A model generated the notes under the pieces. It saw only the letters and a list, made by a program, of their open reading frames with translations, searched no databases and was not told the DNA's origin. From contig JAQIIU010000003.1 in the NCBI GenBank assembly GCA_036946625.1, forward strand, positions 1,189,961 to 1,253,960: a stretch of DNA of 64,000 nt, in the 5' to 3' direction. Both the position numbers and the translations under genes were made by a program. Below, one piece after another: positions 23,068 to 31,179 of this stretch; position 1 is the first letter of the stretch, and each line of letters starts with the position of its first letter. This DNA comes from Methylorubrum populi (GTDB lineage: Bacteria; Pseudomonadota; Alphaproteobacteria; Rhizobiales; Beijerinckiaceae).

Positions 23068-23084
23068 AACCCATCTGATGGGTT
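23068..23084 (-). promoter_or_regulatory. Perfect 17-base palindrome before the DUF4160/DUF2442 pair
   Basis: AACCCATC T GATGGGTT, 8-base arms round one central base, ending 10 bases before the DUF4160 start. The downstream strand reads TTATAT next to it, a plausible -10 box. This is the position of an autoregulatory operator in toxin-antitoxin-like modules; binding by either product is inferred. Confidence 0.6.
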
Positions 23085-23220
23085 TATTCAACGCTGCGCC
23101 ATTCCCTTTTCTCCATGTGCATCATGGTGTTTTGAGAAAATCGAATTGGGAACGGGATTTGGGAAAATCGCGCCCTATGACCAGCTATCCGGCTCATGCT
23201 GGCATCGGCGTTCCCACGCG

Positions 23221-23240
23221 ACCTTCCCAATCGGGAAGGT
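23221..23240 (-). terminator. Hairpin after the GNAT gene
   Basis: ACCTTCCC AATC GGGAAGGT, a perfect 8-base stem with a 4-base loop, 9 bases beyond the GNAT stop. No U-tract follows, so termination would be weak or Rho-assisted. It could also be an operator for the downstream pair. Confidence 0.4.
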
Positions 23241-23249
23241 TCTGACCAG

Positions 23250-23747
23250 CTATCTAGCGGCGAAGCCCGGATGATATGCCACCAGCCCATTTGGCTTCTC
23301 GCCACCAAATACGAGGCTTTGGAAATACGGTGCTGGCACCCCCTCGTAAGTCAGGTCGGAACCACTGACAAAGCCAAAGCGCCCATAGTAATCGGGATCG
23401 CCAAGGACGACACACCCATCCGCGCCGAATGAGCGAAGCTGATCCAGCCCGGCACAAATAAGCGCTTTGCCAATTCCACGTCTCTGCCTGTTAGGCTCAA
23501 CAGACACCGGCCCTAGGCCGAACCATTTGCCGGACTTACCGTCGATAGTAACAGGCGAGAAGGCGACGTGGCCGATCACCTCGCCATCGTCATCGGCAAC
23601 GAGAGACAACGACAGTGCATCAGCTTCGCGCAGCGCAGTAATTATAGCGGGCTCCGTCTGCTCGCTATATGGTGCATCTTTAAACGCTGCCGCTGTAACT
23701 GCTTGCACGTCTGCTATATCGTCGGGACGTTCAGGCCGAATGTTCAT
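23250..23747 (-). CDS. GNAT family N-acetyltransferase
   Basis: 165 aa, one Gcn5-like domain. The acetyl-CoA loop is RQRRGIGKALI (Q/RxxGxG/A), preceded by the beta4 strand LGPVSVEP; PDYYGRFGFV is the typical C-terminal part of the YhbS-like subgroup. It transfers an acetyl group to a small molecule or protein amine; substrate unknown. Lower GC than flanking chromosomal genes, fitting its place in the mobile element. It is separated from the TrpF-like gene by 108 AT-rich bases that could hold its own promoter. Confidence 0.88.
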   Translation of the reverse strand: MNIRPERPDDIADVQAVTAAAFKDAPYSEQTEPAIITALREADALSLSLVADDDGEVIGHVAFSPVTIDGKSGKWFGLGPVSVEPNRQRRGIGKALICAGLDQLRSFGADGCVVLGDPDYYGRFGFVSGSDLTYEGVPAPYFQSLVFGGEKPNGLVAYHPGFAAR

Positions 23748-23855
23748 TCATCTGCTCCATACATTGTGGCGTTAAAAACCGCATAGCATAGATTCTATAA
23801 TCGCGATCGTTGATCGGGAACGGAAGTCTGCGTCAGACAGCCCGGCTTATAATGA

Positions 23856-24518
23856 CTATTCTGCGTCCGTCTGCTCGACTGCCAGCACGAACGCGGCCAG
23901 CTTGTCTGGATCGAGCTGGCCGTTGGTCCGCACCCCGGAACATAGGTCCAGCCCATAGGGCCGAACCTGTTTGATCGCATCGGCCACGTTCGCGGCCGAC
24001 AAACCGCCCGCGAGAAACACGGGTTTCTCGGTCGCTTGCACGAAGGCGGCGCTTACCGCCCAATCGTGGGCGCGGCCGGTTCCGCCCAGCTCCGCGACTG
24101 CTGCGTTCGGCCTGCCCGAGTCCAACAGGAAAGCATGGACGTGCGGTTCATAGGCTGGAATCAGGTCGAGTGCTTCCGGTCCCTCGACGTGAATGACCTG
24201 GACACGGCGCACATGCGGTTCCAGCGCCGCCAGCTTCTCGGACTCCGCCGGATCGATGTGCGAGACGACCTGAACCGTAGATGGGTTGGTAGTGCGTATA
24301 TGGGCGGAGATGGCTTCGGCAGTCGTCTCGGAGGTCAGCAAGAAGGTAGCAACAGGTGGCGGAACGAACGCCGTCACTTCGGCGATCGTGGCGTCAGCGA
24401 TGGGACCGGGACCGGAAGGCATACGCGCCACTAGCCCCAGCGCGTCGGCGCCCGCCTCGATTGCCATGCTCGCTTCGCTTGGCGAAGCGATGCAGCACAC
24501 CTTGATCCGCGTCCTCAT
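23856..24518 (-). CDS. TrpF-like phosphoribosylanthranilate isomerase homologue
   Basis: 220 aa TIM barrel. IKVCCIASPSEASMAIEAGA matches the TrpF N-terminus with the catalytic Cys; the catalytic Asp is in FLLDSG; phosphate-binding loops are VFLAGGLSAANV and LDLCSGVRT. TrpF converts phosphoribosylanthranilate to CdRP in tryptophan synthesis. The GxT that normally follows the Cys is replaced (CIAS), placing it in a side branch of the family seen outside trp operons, so its substrate may differ. MRTRIKV is chosen as start by homology. Cargo of the Tn3-type element. Confidence 0.85.
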   Translation of the reverse strand: MRTRIKVCCIASPSEASMAIEAGADALGLVARMPSGPGPIADATIAEVTAFVPPPVATFLLTSETTAEAISAHIRTTNPSTVQVVSHIDPAESEKLAALEPHVRRVQVIHVEGPEALDLIPAYEPHVHAFLLDSGRPNAAVAELGGTGRAHDWAVSAAFVQATEKPVFLAGGLSAANVADAIKQVRPYGLDLCSGVRTNGQLDPDKLAAFVLAVEQTDAE

Positions 24519-24570
24519 GGTGAAAGTATGCCGTCGCGCCAAAGCGGCAGCAATCGGCCAGCCTTCCCAC

Positions 24571-24582
24571 TTGGGATCCCAA
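24571..24582 (-). promoter_or_regulatory. Palindrome upstream of the TrpF-like gene
   Basis: TTGGGATCCCAA, perfect 12-base palindrome 53 bases before the TrpF-like start, inside the element and close to its right end. Possible operator; no partner is known. Confidence 0.3.
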
Positions 24583-24636
24583 TCGGGACGGATTCCGACG
24601 CTTATGGTGTCATTCCGCCCTTAGCTGGAACGGACC

Positions 24637-24674
24637 CTTAGCGTACGTTTACAACCATCCTCTAGCCGGCCCCC
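24637..24674 (-). repeat. Right 38-base terminal inverted repeat of the Tn3-type element
   Basis: On the complementary strand it begins GGGGGCCGGCTAGAGG and ends GTAAACGTACGCTAAG. It pairs with 22188-22225 with five mismatches and is followed at once by the CAACC duplication. Confidence 0.88.
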
Positions 24675-24679
24675 CAACC
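24675..24679. repeat. Target-site duplication, right copy (CAACC)
   Basis: Identical to 22183-22187. Removing the element and one copy rejoins ...cggcgacgc-CAACC-ggcctcactcg..., the presumed original site, about 190 bases upstream of the metallothionein gene. Confidence 0.85.
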
Positions 24680-24865
24680 GGCCTCACTCGAAGTGTGCGG
24701 ACTTCACCGGCCGGCCGACGAAGTCGAGGCACGATGAGGCACCGGCGCCACGTTCGGCACAGTCTTGCGTGCAAGGATTGCGCTGCCGTCGCGGTCGGAC
24801 GAAGATGATCCCGCGCCGTCCCCGTCGGCGCGCGACAAGAATCTTCCGATCGAAGGATGGCCCCG

Positions 24866-25039
24866 ATGGCGAGCGTCGATGTCGAGATGGTGAAGTGCGC
24901 CTGCCCCGACTGCGTCTGCGTGGTCTCGCTCGCGAAGGCGGTGACGCGCGACGACAAGGCCTTCTGCTGCGACGAGTGCGCCGAAGGCCATCCGGACCAC
25001 GCCGGCTGCGACCACGCCGGCTGCACCTGCCACGGCTGA
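24866..25039 (+). CDS. Bacterial metallothionein (SmtA/BmtA family)
   Basis: 57 aa with 9 cysteines and 4 histidines. VKCACPDCVCVVSLAKA, then FCCDECAEGHPDH and a C-terminal GCTCHG reproduce the cyanobacterial SmtA layout almost position for position. It would sequester zinc, cadmium or copper in a four-metal cluster with a zinc-finger-like fold. The ATG at 24866 is preferred because GAAGG lies 9 bases upstream; the ATG at 24857 directly abuts it. No SmtB-type repressor gene is adjacent. Confidence 0.92.
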   Translation: MASVDVEMVKCACPDCVCVVSLAKAVTRDDKAFCCDECAEGHPDHAGCDHAGCTCHG

Positions 25040-25446
25040 TCTTTTCACGCTCGACTCAGGCGCGTTTCGGTTCGCGCCGGTCGCCGGATCGGTCGCTTTG
25101 GCCGGGGCTGCGAACTCGGGTTCACGCTGCGACCGTCCCTTTCCGGTCCCTCGCCGCCGTCATTCCGGGGCCGCGCAGCGGACCCGGAACCCACCCGTGA
25201 TGCGTCGCTCGAACAGGGCGCCGCGGCCGGTCATGGATGGCACGCCTCCGGGTGCGCTTGCCGGCGCTCCGGAACGACGATCGTCCGGTGTCGTGGCAGC
25301 GACGCCGCATCCGGAAGGCGCATCCCGTCGACCCGAGTTCGCAGCCCTGCCCGGACATCCGCGAGCCTTGATCCGCGACCGGCCATGGCGCATCGCTCGC
25401 GACGATGAGACGGTCGGGCGCCCAACGGAACGACATCGGGCTCGCC

Positions 25447-25549
25447 AGAGCATCGTCCCGAAAGGTGGCCTCCGGCTTGTCTGAAAAGACGATGCCAAAA
25501 CAAGCGTCGAGCGCATCGTCCGGGAGCCGGTTTCCAGGACGATGCGCCA
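25447..25549. repeat. Repeat family C, copy 1
   Basis: Runs from AGAGCATCGTCCCGAAAGG through TCTGAAAAGACGATGCC to CCAGGACGATGCGCC. Related copies lie at 55948, 57281 and 63641. The whole gap 25040-25569 has no gene I can support; it also contains a GC-rich block near 25161-25205 (cattccggggccgcgcagcg) that looks like a further repeat type, seen once here. Confidence 0.75.
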
Positions 25550-25569
25550 AGCGGGAAACCCCCTGAGCC

Positions 25570-26820
25570 ATGGCACAGCTCACCGACGATTGCTTCGCCT
25601 TCGGGAACGGGCCGATGCGGATCGAAGAGGCGGTGGCACGGATCGCCGAGCGTTTTCCCGTGGTCTCGGGGACCGAGACGGTCCCGCTCGGCCTCGCCGA
25701 CGGGCGGATCGCGGCCGAGGACGTCTTCGCCGGGCACGACCTGCCGCCCTTCGCCAACGCGGCGGTCGACGGCTACGCCGTGCGCTTCGCCGACCTGACT
25801 CCCGGCGCCGAGACGGTGCTGCCGGTCGGCGGCCGGCTCGCGGCGGGCGCCGCGGCGGGGACGGCGCCGCCCGGCACGGCGATCCGCATCTTCACCGGCG
25901 CGCCGATGCCGCCGGAGGCCGATACCGTGTTCATGCAGGAGGACGTGCGCCGCGAGGGCGACCGGGTCGTCCTGCCGCCGGGGCTGAAGCCGGGCGCCAA
26001 CGCCCGGCCCGCGGGTGAGGATCTCGGCCGGGGCGGCCTCGCGATCCCCGCCGGGCGGCGTCTGCGCCCACAGGATCTGGCGCTCGCCGCCGCCACCGGC
26101 CACGCGCGGATCGCCGTGCGCCGCCGCCTCAGGGTCGCGCTGTTCTCCACCGGCGACGAGTTGAGCGAGCCCGGCGCCCCCCTGCGGCCGGGCGCGATCC
26201 ACGATTCGAACCGGGTGCTGCTCGCGACCCTGCTGACACGGCTCGGCGTCGCCGTGGACGACCTCGGCATCCTGCGCGACGACCCCGCCGCCCTGCCGGC
26301 TCGCCTCGCGGCGGCCGCGCGGGATCACGACCTGATTCTCACCTCCGGCGGCGTCTCGATCGGCGAGGAGGATCACGTCAAGGCGGCCGTCGCGGCGCAG
26401 GGCCGGCTGATGCTCTGGCGCCTCGCGATCAAGCCCGGCCGCCCGGTGGCGGCGGGGCTCGTCGCCGGCACGCCGTTCATCGGCCTGCCGGGCAACCCGG
26501 TCGCGGCCTACGTCACCCTGCTCTTCGTGGTGCGCCCGCTGCTCGCCCGCCTCGGCGGCGCGCTCTACCAACCGCCGCTGCCCTGGCCGGTGAAGGCGGG
26601 ATTCGCCTACCGCAAGAAGGCGGGCCGCCGCGAATTCGTCCGCGTCAGCCTCGCCCGAACGGCCGGGGGCGGCCTCGAAGTCCAAAAATTCCCCCGCGAC
26701 GGCGCAGGCATGCTGACCTCGCTCACCGAGAGCGACGGCCTCGTGGAATTGCCCGACGACGCCACCGGCATCAGTCCCGGCGACACGCTCGCCTACTATC
26801 CGCACGGGCTGGCGTGGTAG
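25570..26820 (+). CDS. moeA: Molybdopterin molybdenumtransferase MoeA
   Basis: 416 aa. It inserts molybdate into adenylylated molybdopterin in the last step of Moco synthesis. Conserved segments: LPPFANAAVDGYAVR near the N-terminus, IFTGAPMPPEADTV, FSTGDEL, LTSGGVSIGEEDHV and GLPGNPVAAYV. Length is normal. It could serve the PaoABC-type enzyme at the window start and fits with moaD further right, although the three are unlinked. Starts 20 bases after repeat C copy 1. Confidence 0.95.
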   Translation: MAQLTDDCFAFGNGPMRIEEAVARIAERFPVVSGTETVPLGLADGRIAAEDVFAGHDLPPFANAAVDGYAVRFADLTPGAETVLPVGGRLAAGAAAGTAPPGTAIRIFTGAPMPPEADTVFMQEDVRREGDRVVLPPGLKPGANARPAGEDLGRGGLAIPAGRRLRPQDLALAAATGHARIAVRRRLRVALFSTGDELSEPGAPLRPGAIHDSNRVLLATLLTRLGVAVDDLGILRDDPAALPARLAAAARDHDLILTSGGVSIGEEDHVKAAVAAQGRLMLWRLAIKPGRPVAAGLVAGTPFIGLPGNPVAAYVTLLFVVRPLLARLGGALYQPPLPWPVKAGFAYRKKAGRREFVRVSLARTAGGGLEVQKFPRDGAGMLTSLTESDGLVELPDDATGISPGDTLAYYPHGLAW

Positions 26821-26978
26821 GCGAATCCTCCGGCCCGGCCCGGAGGAGAACGCGGACGGAACCGGCGCGATGCCAAGCCGGACCTTGGCCAAGCCGGGCC
26901 TTGCTCGGGCACGCCTCGGCATGGAACGGATCGCTGCCGACCGGCGCCGCCGCGGGGGCGTCGGCGATCCGATACCGC

Positions 26979-28637
26979 TCAGGCCACCGCGTCCCAGGTC
27001 TCGGTGATCACCCGCCCGGCATGGGCGAGATGGGCACGCAGCACCACGTCGCCCGCCGGCCGGCGCTCGGGCGGCCGGAACTCGGCGTAGAGCCGCCAGC
27101 CGCCGGTCTGCGGCACCCGCTCGGCATAGGGCTCGACGAGGGCCCCCGCGCTCGCCGACAGTGCGACGTCGATCACCGCCTTCGGGTCGTCGGGCAGGCC
27201 CGGCCCCTCGAAATCGATGGCGTAGAGCCGCCGCTGCGGCGCGGGCGGGGCGGTCGGGCGCAGCCGCTCGGCCGATCCGACGCGGGTCGAGACCACCCGG
27301 GCGAGCGGCGGAGCGACGGCCGGCACGGGCTCGCGGCCGACGGTGACGAGGGCGTAGGTCAGGCGCAGCGGCTTGCCGGCCTCGACCGGCGCCTCCGGCA
27401 CGAAGGCCGCCACGACGTTGTCGGTCGCCTCCGTCCGCGACGGGATCTCGAACAGCCGCACCGCGCCCGCGCCGAACCCGTCCCCCCTCGGTACGACCCA
27501 CAGGCCCGGCCGATCCTCGTGGCGGGCCTGAACGTCGAGATAGGCCGCGAAGCGCCGCTCCCGCTGCAACAGTCCGAAGCCTTCGAGCGGGGCGGCGCGG
27601 AAGGCCGAGATCTGCGCCGCCGCGCGCCCGTTCGCGAGCGGGCGCCACAGCCGGTCGCCGGGCACCTGCACCAACAACCCGTCGGAGTCGTGCACCTGCG
27701 GCCGGAAATCGTCGAAAGGTTCGGCGCCGCGCACGCCCGGCCCGTTCTCGCCGTGGAGGAACATGCTGGTGAGCGGGGCGAGGCCGAGCGCCGCGATCGC
27801 GCGGCGGGGAAACAGCGCCGCCTCGACCGCGACGGTGGAGGGATCGCCCGGCGTCACCGTGAAGCGGTAGGCCCCGGTCAGGCTCGGCCCGTCGAGGAGC
27901 GCCAGGATCGTGATCGAGGCTTGGCCGGCGCCGGACTCCTCGATCCAGAAGGCGGTGAAGTCGGGAAACTCCTCGCCCTGCGGCAGGCCGGTGTTCACGG
28001 CGATGCCGCGCGCCGAGAGGCCGTAGACCTGATCCCGGCCGCGAATCCGGAAGTACGAGGCGCCGAGGAAGACCAGGAACTCCTCGTGGTTCTCCGGGCG
28101 GCCGGCATCGAAGCCGTGCGCGATGCGAAACCCCGCGTAGCCGAGCGAGGCGGGATAGGGGCGGCCCCGCAGGTCCGGCCCGAGATCGAACAGCTTCGGA
28201 TCGTAGCCGAAGAGCCGTGGTGCGCCCTCGGGCGGCTGCAGGACGATCTCCACCCGCTTGGTGTGCGGGCCGCCGCGGTGGAACGGCTGCAGCGAGAAGC
28301 GCGGCCCGAGTGCGACCGTCGCTTCGGGGCGGAAGCGAAGCGCCTGGAGCCCGTCGTAGCCGAGCCCGGCCAGTTCCGGCGGGAGATCGCCCGGCGGCGG
28401 GCGGTACGCCTCGCGCGCGAGCCGCTCGGCCCGCGCCGCCACCGCGTCGAAATCGACCCGCCGCCCGGGGGCTTGAACCGCGTCCGTCGATTGGGCCATC
28501 GTTCCGTCGGCATTCAGATCGAGAAGGGTAGGAAAGCCCAGGCTGGCCGAACCGGCGAGAGCGCCACGGACGACGTCGCGCCGCGAAACCCGGAGACCCT
28601 CGGTCGCCCCGCCGTCTGCGTCCGATGGTCCTTCCAT
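26979..28637 (-). CDS. opgG: Periplasmic glucan biosynthesis protein, Tat-exported (OpgG/OpgD family)
   Basis: 552 aa. A twin-arginine signal lies at residues 16-40 (VSRRDVVRGALAGSASLGF), which favours OpgD over the Sec-exported OpgG. The body follows the MdoG domain: FDAVAARAERLA, YDGLQALRF, FLHGENGPG and a C-terminal Ig-like region. It shapes the branching or length of osmoregulated periplasmic glucans. GGAGGG lies 9 bases before the ATG. It is divergent from opgH with about 34 bases between starts, whereas enterobacteria have opgGH in one operon. Confidence 0.9.
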   Translation of the reverse strand: MEGPSDADGGATEGLRVSRRDVVRGALAGSASLGFPTLLDLNADGTMAQSTDAVQAPGRRVDFDAVAARAERLAREAYRPPPGDLPPELAGLGYDGLQALRFRPEATVALGPRFSLQPFHRGGPHTKRVEIVLQPPEGAPRLFGYDPKLFDLGPDLRGRPYPASLGYAGFRIAHGFDAGRPENHEEFLVFLGASYFRIRGRDQVYGLSARGIAVNTGLPQGEEFPDFTAFWIEESGAGQASITILALLDGPSLTGAYRFTVTPGDPSTVAVEAALFPRRAIAALGLAPLTSMFLHGENGPGVRGAEPFDDFRPQVHDSDGLLVQVPGDRLWRPLANGRAAAQISAFRAAPLEGFGLLQRERRFAAYLDVQARHEDRPGLWVVPRGDGFGAGAVRLFEIPSRTEATDNVVAAFVPEAPVEAGKPLRLTYALVTVGREPVPAVAPPLARVVSTRVGSAERLRPTAPPAPQRRLYAIDFEGPGLPDDPKAVIDVALSASAGALVEPYAERVPQTGGWRLYAEFRPPERRPAGDVVLRAHLAHAGRVITETWDAVA

Positions 28638-28671
28638 CCGTTCATCCCTCCCGCGAGTGTCGACGCCGATC

Positions 28672-30606
28672 ATGTCCACCCCAGACTTGCCGCAGGCAGA
28701 GCGCTCCGTCGAGACAGGGGCCGATGCCCACGCCCGGCCGAGGGGCGCGGGCCCCGCGCCGCGGCCGGCCTCGTTCGGGCTGCGCCGCCTCGCGCTGGCC
28801 CTGCCGACGCTGGTCACGGCGGCCGCCATCGCCGCCCTGGCGCTCGCCGCCTACGGCCTGCCGGAGACGTGGCTCGGACGCGTGGTGCTCGGGCTGTTCG
28901 TGGTGCTGATGGCGTGGCAGTCCTTCACCGCGTGGCAGTACGTCTACGGTCTCGTCGCCGCGCTGATGGGAGAGCGCGCTCTCTCGCCCCTGGAGCGGCG
29001 CGCCGCCACGATCCCCACCCGCCCGACCGGCCTGAGCCGCACCGCCGCGGTGGTGGCGATCCACGCCGAGGATCCGATCGCGGTGTTCTCGGCGATCCGG
29101 GTGATGGCCCGTTCGCTCCAGCGCGAGGGCGGCGACGGCTCGGACATCGACATCTTCGTCCTCTCCGACACCCGCGAGGGCGCGATCAGCGCCGTCGAGG
29201 AGCACGAATTCGCCCGCATCCAGGCTTGGGGCCGGCGCGAGGGCCGCGGCCTGCCGCGCATCCGCTACCGGCGCCGGGCGGAGAACGCCGGACGCAAGGC
29301 CGGCAACATCGCCGAGTTCTGCGCCACCTACGGGCACGAATACGACTTCATGATCGTGCTCGACGCCGACAGCCTGATGACCGGCGCCGCCATGCGCCGG
29401 CTCGCCCGGCTAATGGAGGAGAACCCCCGCACCGGCCTGATCCAGACGGTCTCCTACGCCGCCGGCCGCGACACCCTGTTCGCGCGCATCCAGCAATTCG
29501 CCGTGCGCCTCTACGCGCCGTTGTCCCTGCGCTGCCTGGAGACGTGGCAGGGGCCGGACGGCTCGTACTGGGGCCACAACGCCATCCTGCGGATCGAGGC
29601 CTTCGCGAACAACGCCGAGCTCCCCGTCCTGTCGGGCAAGCCGCCGCTCGGCGGCGAGATCCTCTGCCACGACATCGTCGAGGGCGCCCTGCTGCGCCGG
29701 GCCGGCTGGGAGGTGCGCCTCCTGCCCGAGATGGGCGGGACCTGGGAGGAGATGCCGACCAACCTCATCGACCTGCTCGGGCGCGAGCGGCGGTGGTGCC
29801 AGGGCAACCTCCAGCACATCCGCGTGCTGCCGACGAAGGGGTTGCGCGGCGCCAGCCGCTGGCATCTCGGCGTCGGCATCCTCGGCTACGGCGTCTACCC
29901 GCTCTGGATCGCCTTTCTCGGCCTCGGCACGTGGCAGGCGGCCCGGACCGGCGAACTCGGCCTGGTCGGCTACGGGCTCGACGGCGACGGCCCGGCGGCC
30001 CGGGCTCTCGCCGCCCTCGTCGTCGCGGCGATGGCTCTGCCGAAGCTCCTCAGCCTCGGCTATGTGCTGGTCTCGGCCCGGCGCCGGGCGGATTTCGGCG
30101 GCACCGCCTCGCTGCTCGCCAGCGCCGCGCTGGAACAGGCGATCTGGGTGCTGCTCTGGCCGGTGATGGCGCTGTTCGCCGCGGGTGCGGTGGTGACCAC
30201 CCTGTTCGGCCGGGTGGTGCGCTGGGACGCGCAGGCCCGCGACGACCGCAGCGTGCCGTGGACGGAGGCGTTCCGCCTGCAGAGCGACGCGGTGGCGGCG
30301 GGCGGGGCGCTCGCGGTGCTGCTGGCGTTTGCCGGCGACCCCCTGCTGGCGCTGTGGATGGCGCCGGTCGCCCTCGCCCTGCTGACGAGCCCGGCGCAGA
30401 GCGTGCTCACCGCCAGCACGCGCCTCGGCCTCGCCTCGAAGGCCCGCGGCCTGTTCCTCACCGAGGACGACACGCGCCCGGCGCCGGAACTGCTGGAGCT
30501 GCACCAGAGCCGGGCGGACGGCACCGCGCCGACGGCGACCGCGGGCGGGCCGGCCGCCTGGCTGCCGGTCGCCCTCGACGAGGCCGGTGCGCCGACGCTG
30601 CGCTGA
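28672..30606 (+). CDS. opgH: Glucans biosynthesis glucosyltransferase OpgH (MdoH)
   Basis: 644 aa inner-membrane family-2 glycosyltransferase that polymerises UDP-glucose into the periplasmic glucan backbone. Two N-terminal TM helices (about 45-65, 70-95), a cytoplasmic catalytic domain with VVAIHAEDP, the DADS metal site, WGHNAILR and the processive RERRWCQGNLQH motif, then several C-terminal TM helices. It is shorter than E. coli OpgH (about 850 aa), lacking much of both tails. GTG at 28657 is an alternative start; neither start has a clear Shine-Dalgarno. Confidence 0.93.
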   Translation: MSTPDLPQAERSVETGADAHARPRGAGPAPRPASFGLRRLALALPTLVTAAAIAALALAAYGLPETWLGRVVLGLFVVLMAWQSFTAWQYVYGLVAALMGERALSPLERRAATIPTRPTGLSRTAAVVAIHAEDPIAVFSAIRVMARSLQREGGDGSDIDIFVLSDTREGAISAVEEHEFARIQAWGRREGRGLPRIRYRRRAENAGRKAGNIAEFCATYGHEYDFMIVLDADSLMTGAAMRRLARLMEENPRTGLIQTVSYAAGRDTLFARIQQFAVRLYAPLSLRCLETWQGPDGSYWGHNAILRIEAFANNAELPVLSGKPPLGGEILCHDIVEGALLRRAGWEVRLLPEMGGTWEEMPTNLIDLLGRERRWCQGNLQHIRVLPTKGLRGASRWHLGVGILGYGVYPLWIAFLGLGTWQAARTGELGLVGYGLDGDGPAARALAALVVAAMALPKLLSLGYVLVSARRRADFGGTASLLASAALEQAIWVLLWPVMALFAAGAVVTTLFGRVVRWDAQARDDRSVPWTEAFRLQSDAVAAGGALAVLLAFAGDPLLALWMAPVALALLTSPAQSVLTASTRLGLASKARGLFLTEDDTRPAPELLELHQSRADGTAPTATAGGPAAWLPVALDEAGAPTLR

Positions 30607-30624
30607 GAGGCGGGCGCCGAAACG

Positions 30625-31095
30625 CTACCTGTTGTGCAGCACGTCGATCGGGTCGGTGCGCTGGGCGGGCGAGGGTTCCCGGGTGAGGCGGCTGCTCTCC
30701 TTGCCGCCGCCCCCCGACCCGCCGCCGACATCGGAGTGCGCCGGTCTGTCGTGGGCCGGCTGGGACGGGACCGTGCCGCTCGCGAGTTCGAGGCAGGTCA
30801 CCAGCTCGACATAGGACGGGTAGCCGCCGGCCTGGAACTGCTGCGAGCACTGCTTCTTGGCCGAGGCCGGGAACTCGCTCCAGCGCTTCTTCAGGTCGGC
30901 ATGGGCCCCCCGCTCGGAGTTGAGGCAGGCATCCTTGTTGGCGTTGTCGTCGAGGCTCACCTGCGCCCGCTCGGCGGACTTGCAGGTCGATTCGATGTCG
31001 AGCTTCGGCGGACCGTCATCGGCACGGGCGGCGCCGGCGAGGACGCACAGCGAGACGGCGGCGAGGAGCAGGGGCGTGCGGTTCGTCATGGCCAT
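30625..31095 (-). CDS. Small secreted protein of unknown function
   Basis: 156 aa with a signal peptide to about residue 25 (LLLAAVSLCVLAGAARA). The mature domain has four spaced cysteines (ESTCKSAER, KDACLNSER, KKQCSQQF, VTCLELA), suggesting two disulfides in a small helical fold; similar proteins are common in Hyphomicrobiales without a known role. The C-terminal 50 residues are Gly/Ser-rich and disordered. The start may be 6 bases later (MTNRTPL). Convergent with opgH, 18 bases apart. Confidence 0.75.
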   Translation of the reverse strand: MAMTNRTPLLLAAVSLCVLAGAARADDGPPKLDIESTCKSAERAQVSLDDNANKDACLNSERGAHADLKKRWSEFPASAKKQCSQQFQAGGYPSYVELVTCLELASGTVPSQPAHDRPAHSDVGGGSGGGGKESSRLTREPSPAQRTDPIDVLHNR

Positions 31096-31179
31096 TCACG
31101 TCGCGGTTCGGGGCTGGTCGCCCCGACAACGCGCGGCGGGGCGCAACCGCCCTGCGCCGTCCACGAAATTCGTGAACGC

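Larger units (their letters stand above)
22188..24674. mobile_element. Transposase-less Tn3-family type element (passenger cassette)
   Basis: A 2487-base unit bounded by 38-base inverted repeats that match at 33 of 38 positions, start GGGGG and end ACGCTAAG on the inner side, the signature of Tn3-family ends. It is flanked by a perfect 5-base direct repeat CAACC (22183-22187 and 24675-24679), the Tn3-family duplication length. It carries four co-oriented genes (TrpF-like, GNAT, DUF4160, DUF2442) and no transposase or resolvase, so it would need a transposase in trans. It is visibly AT-richer than its surroundings. It resembles the non-autonomous Tn3-derived elements called TIMEs or mobile insertion cassettes. 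Confidence 0.88.

Noticed and set aside
24857..24865. Earlier ATG for the metallothionein
   Set aside because: The only Shine-Dalgarno (GAAGG) directly touches this ATG, leaving no spacing; the ATG at 24866 has normal spacing.
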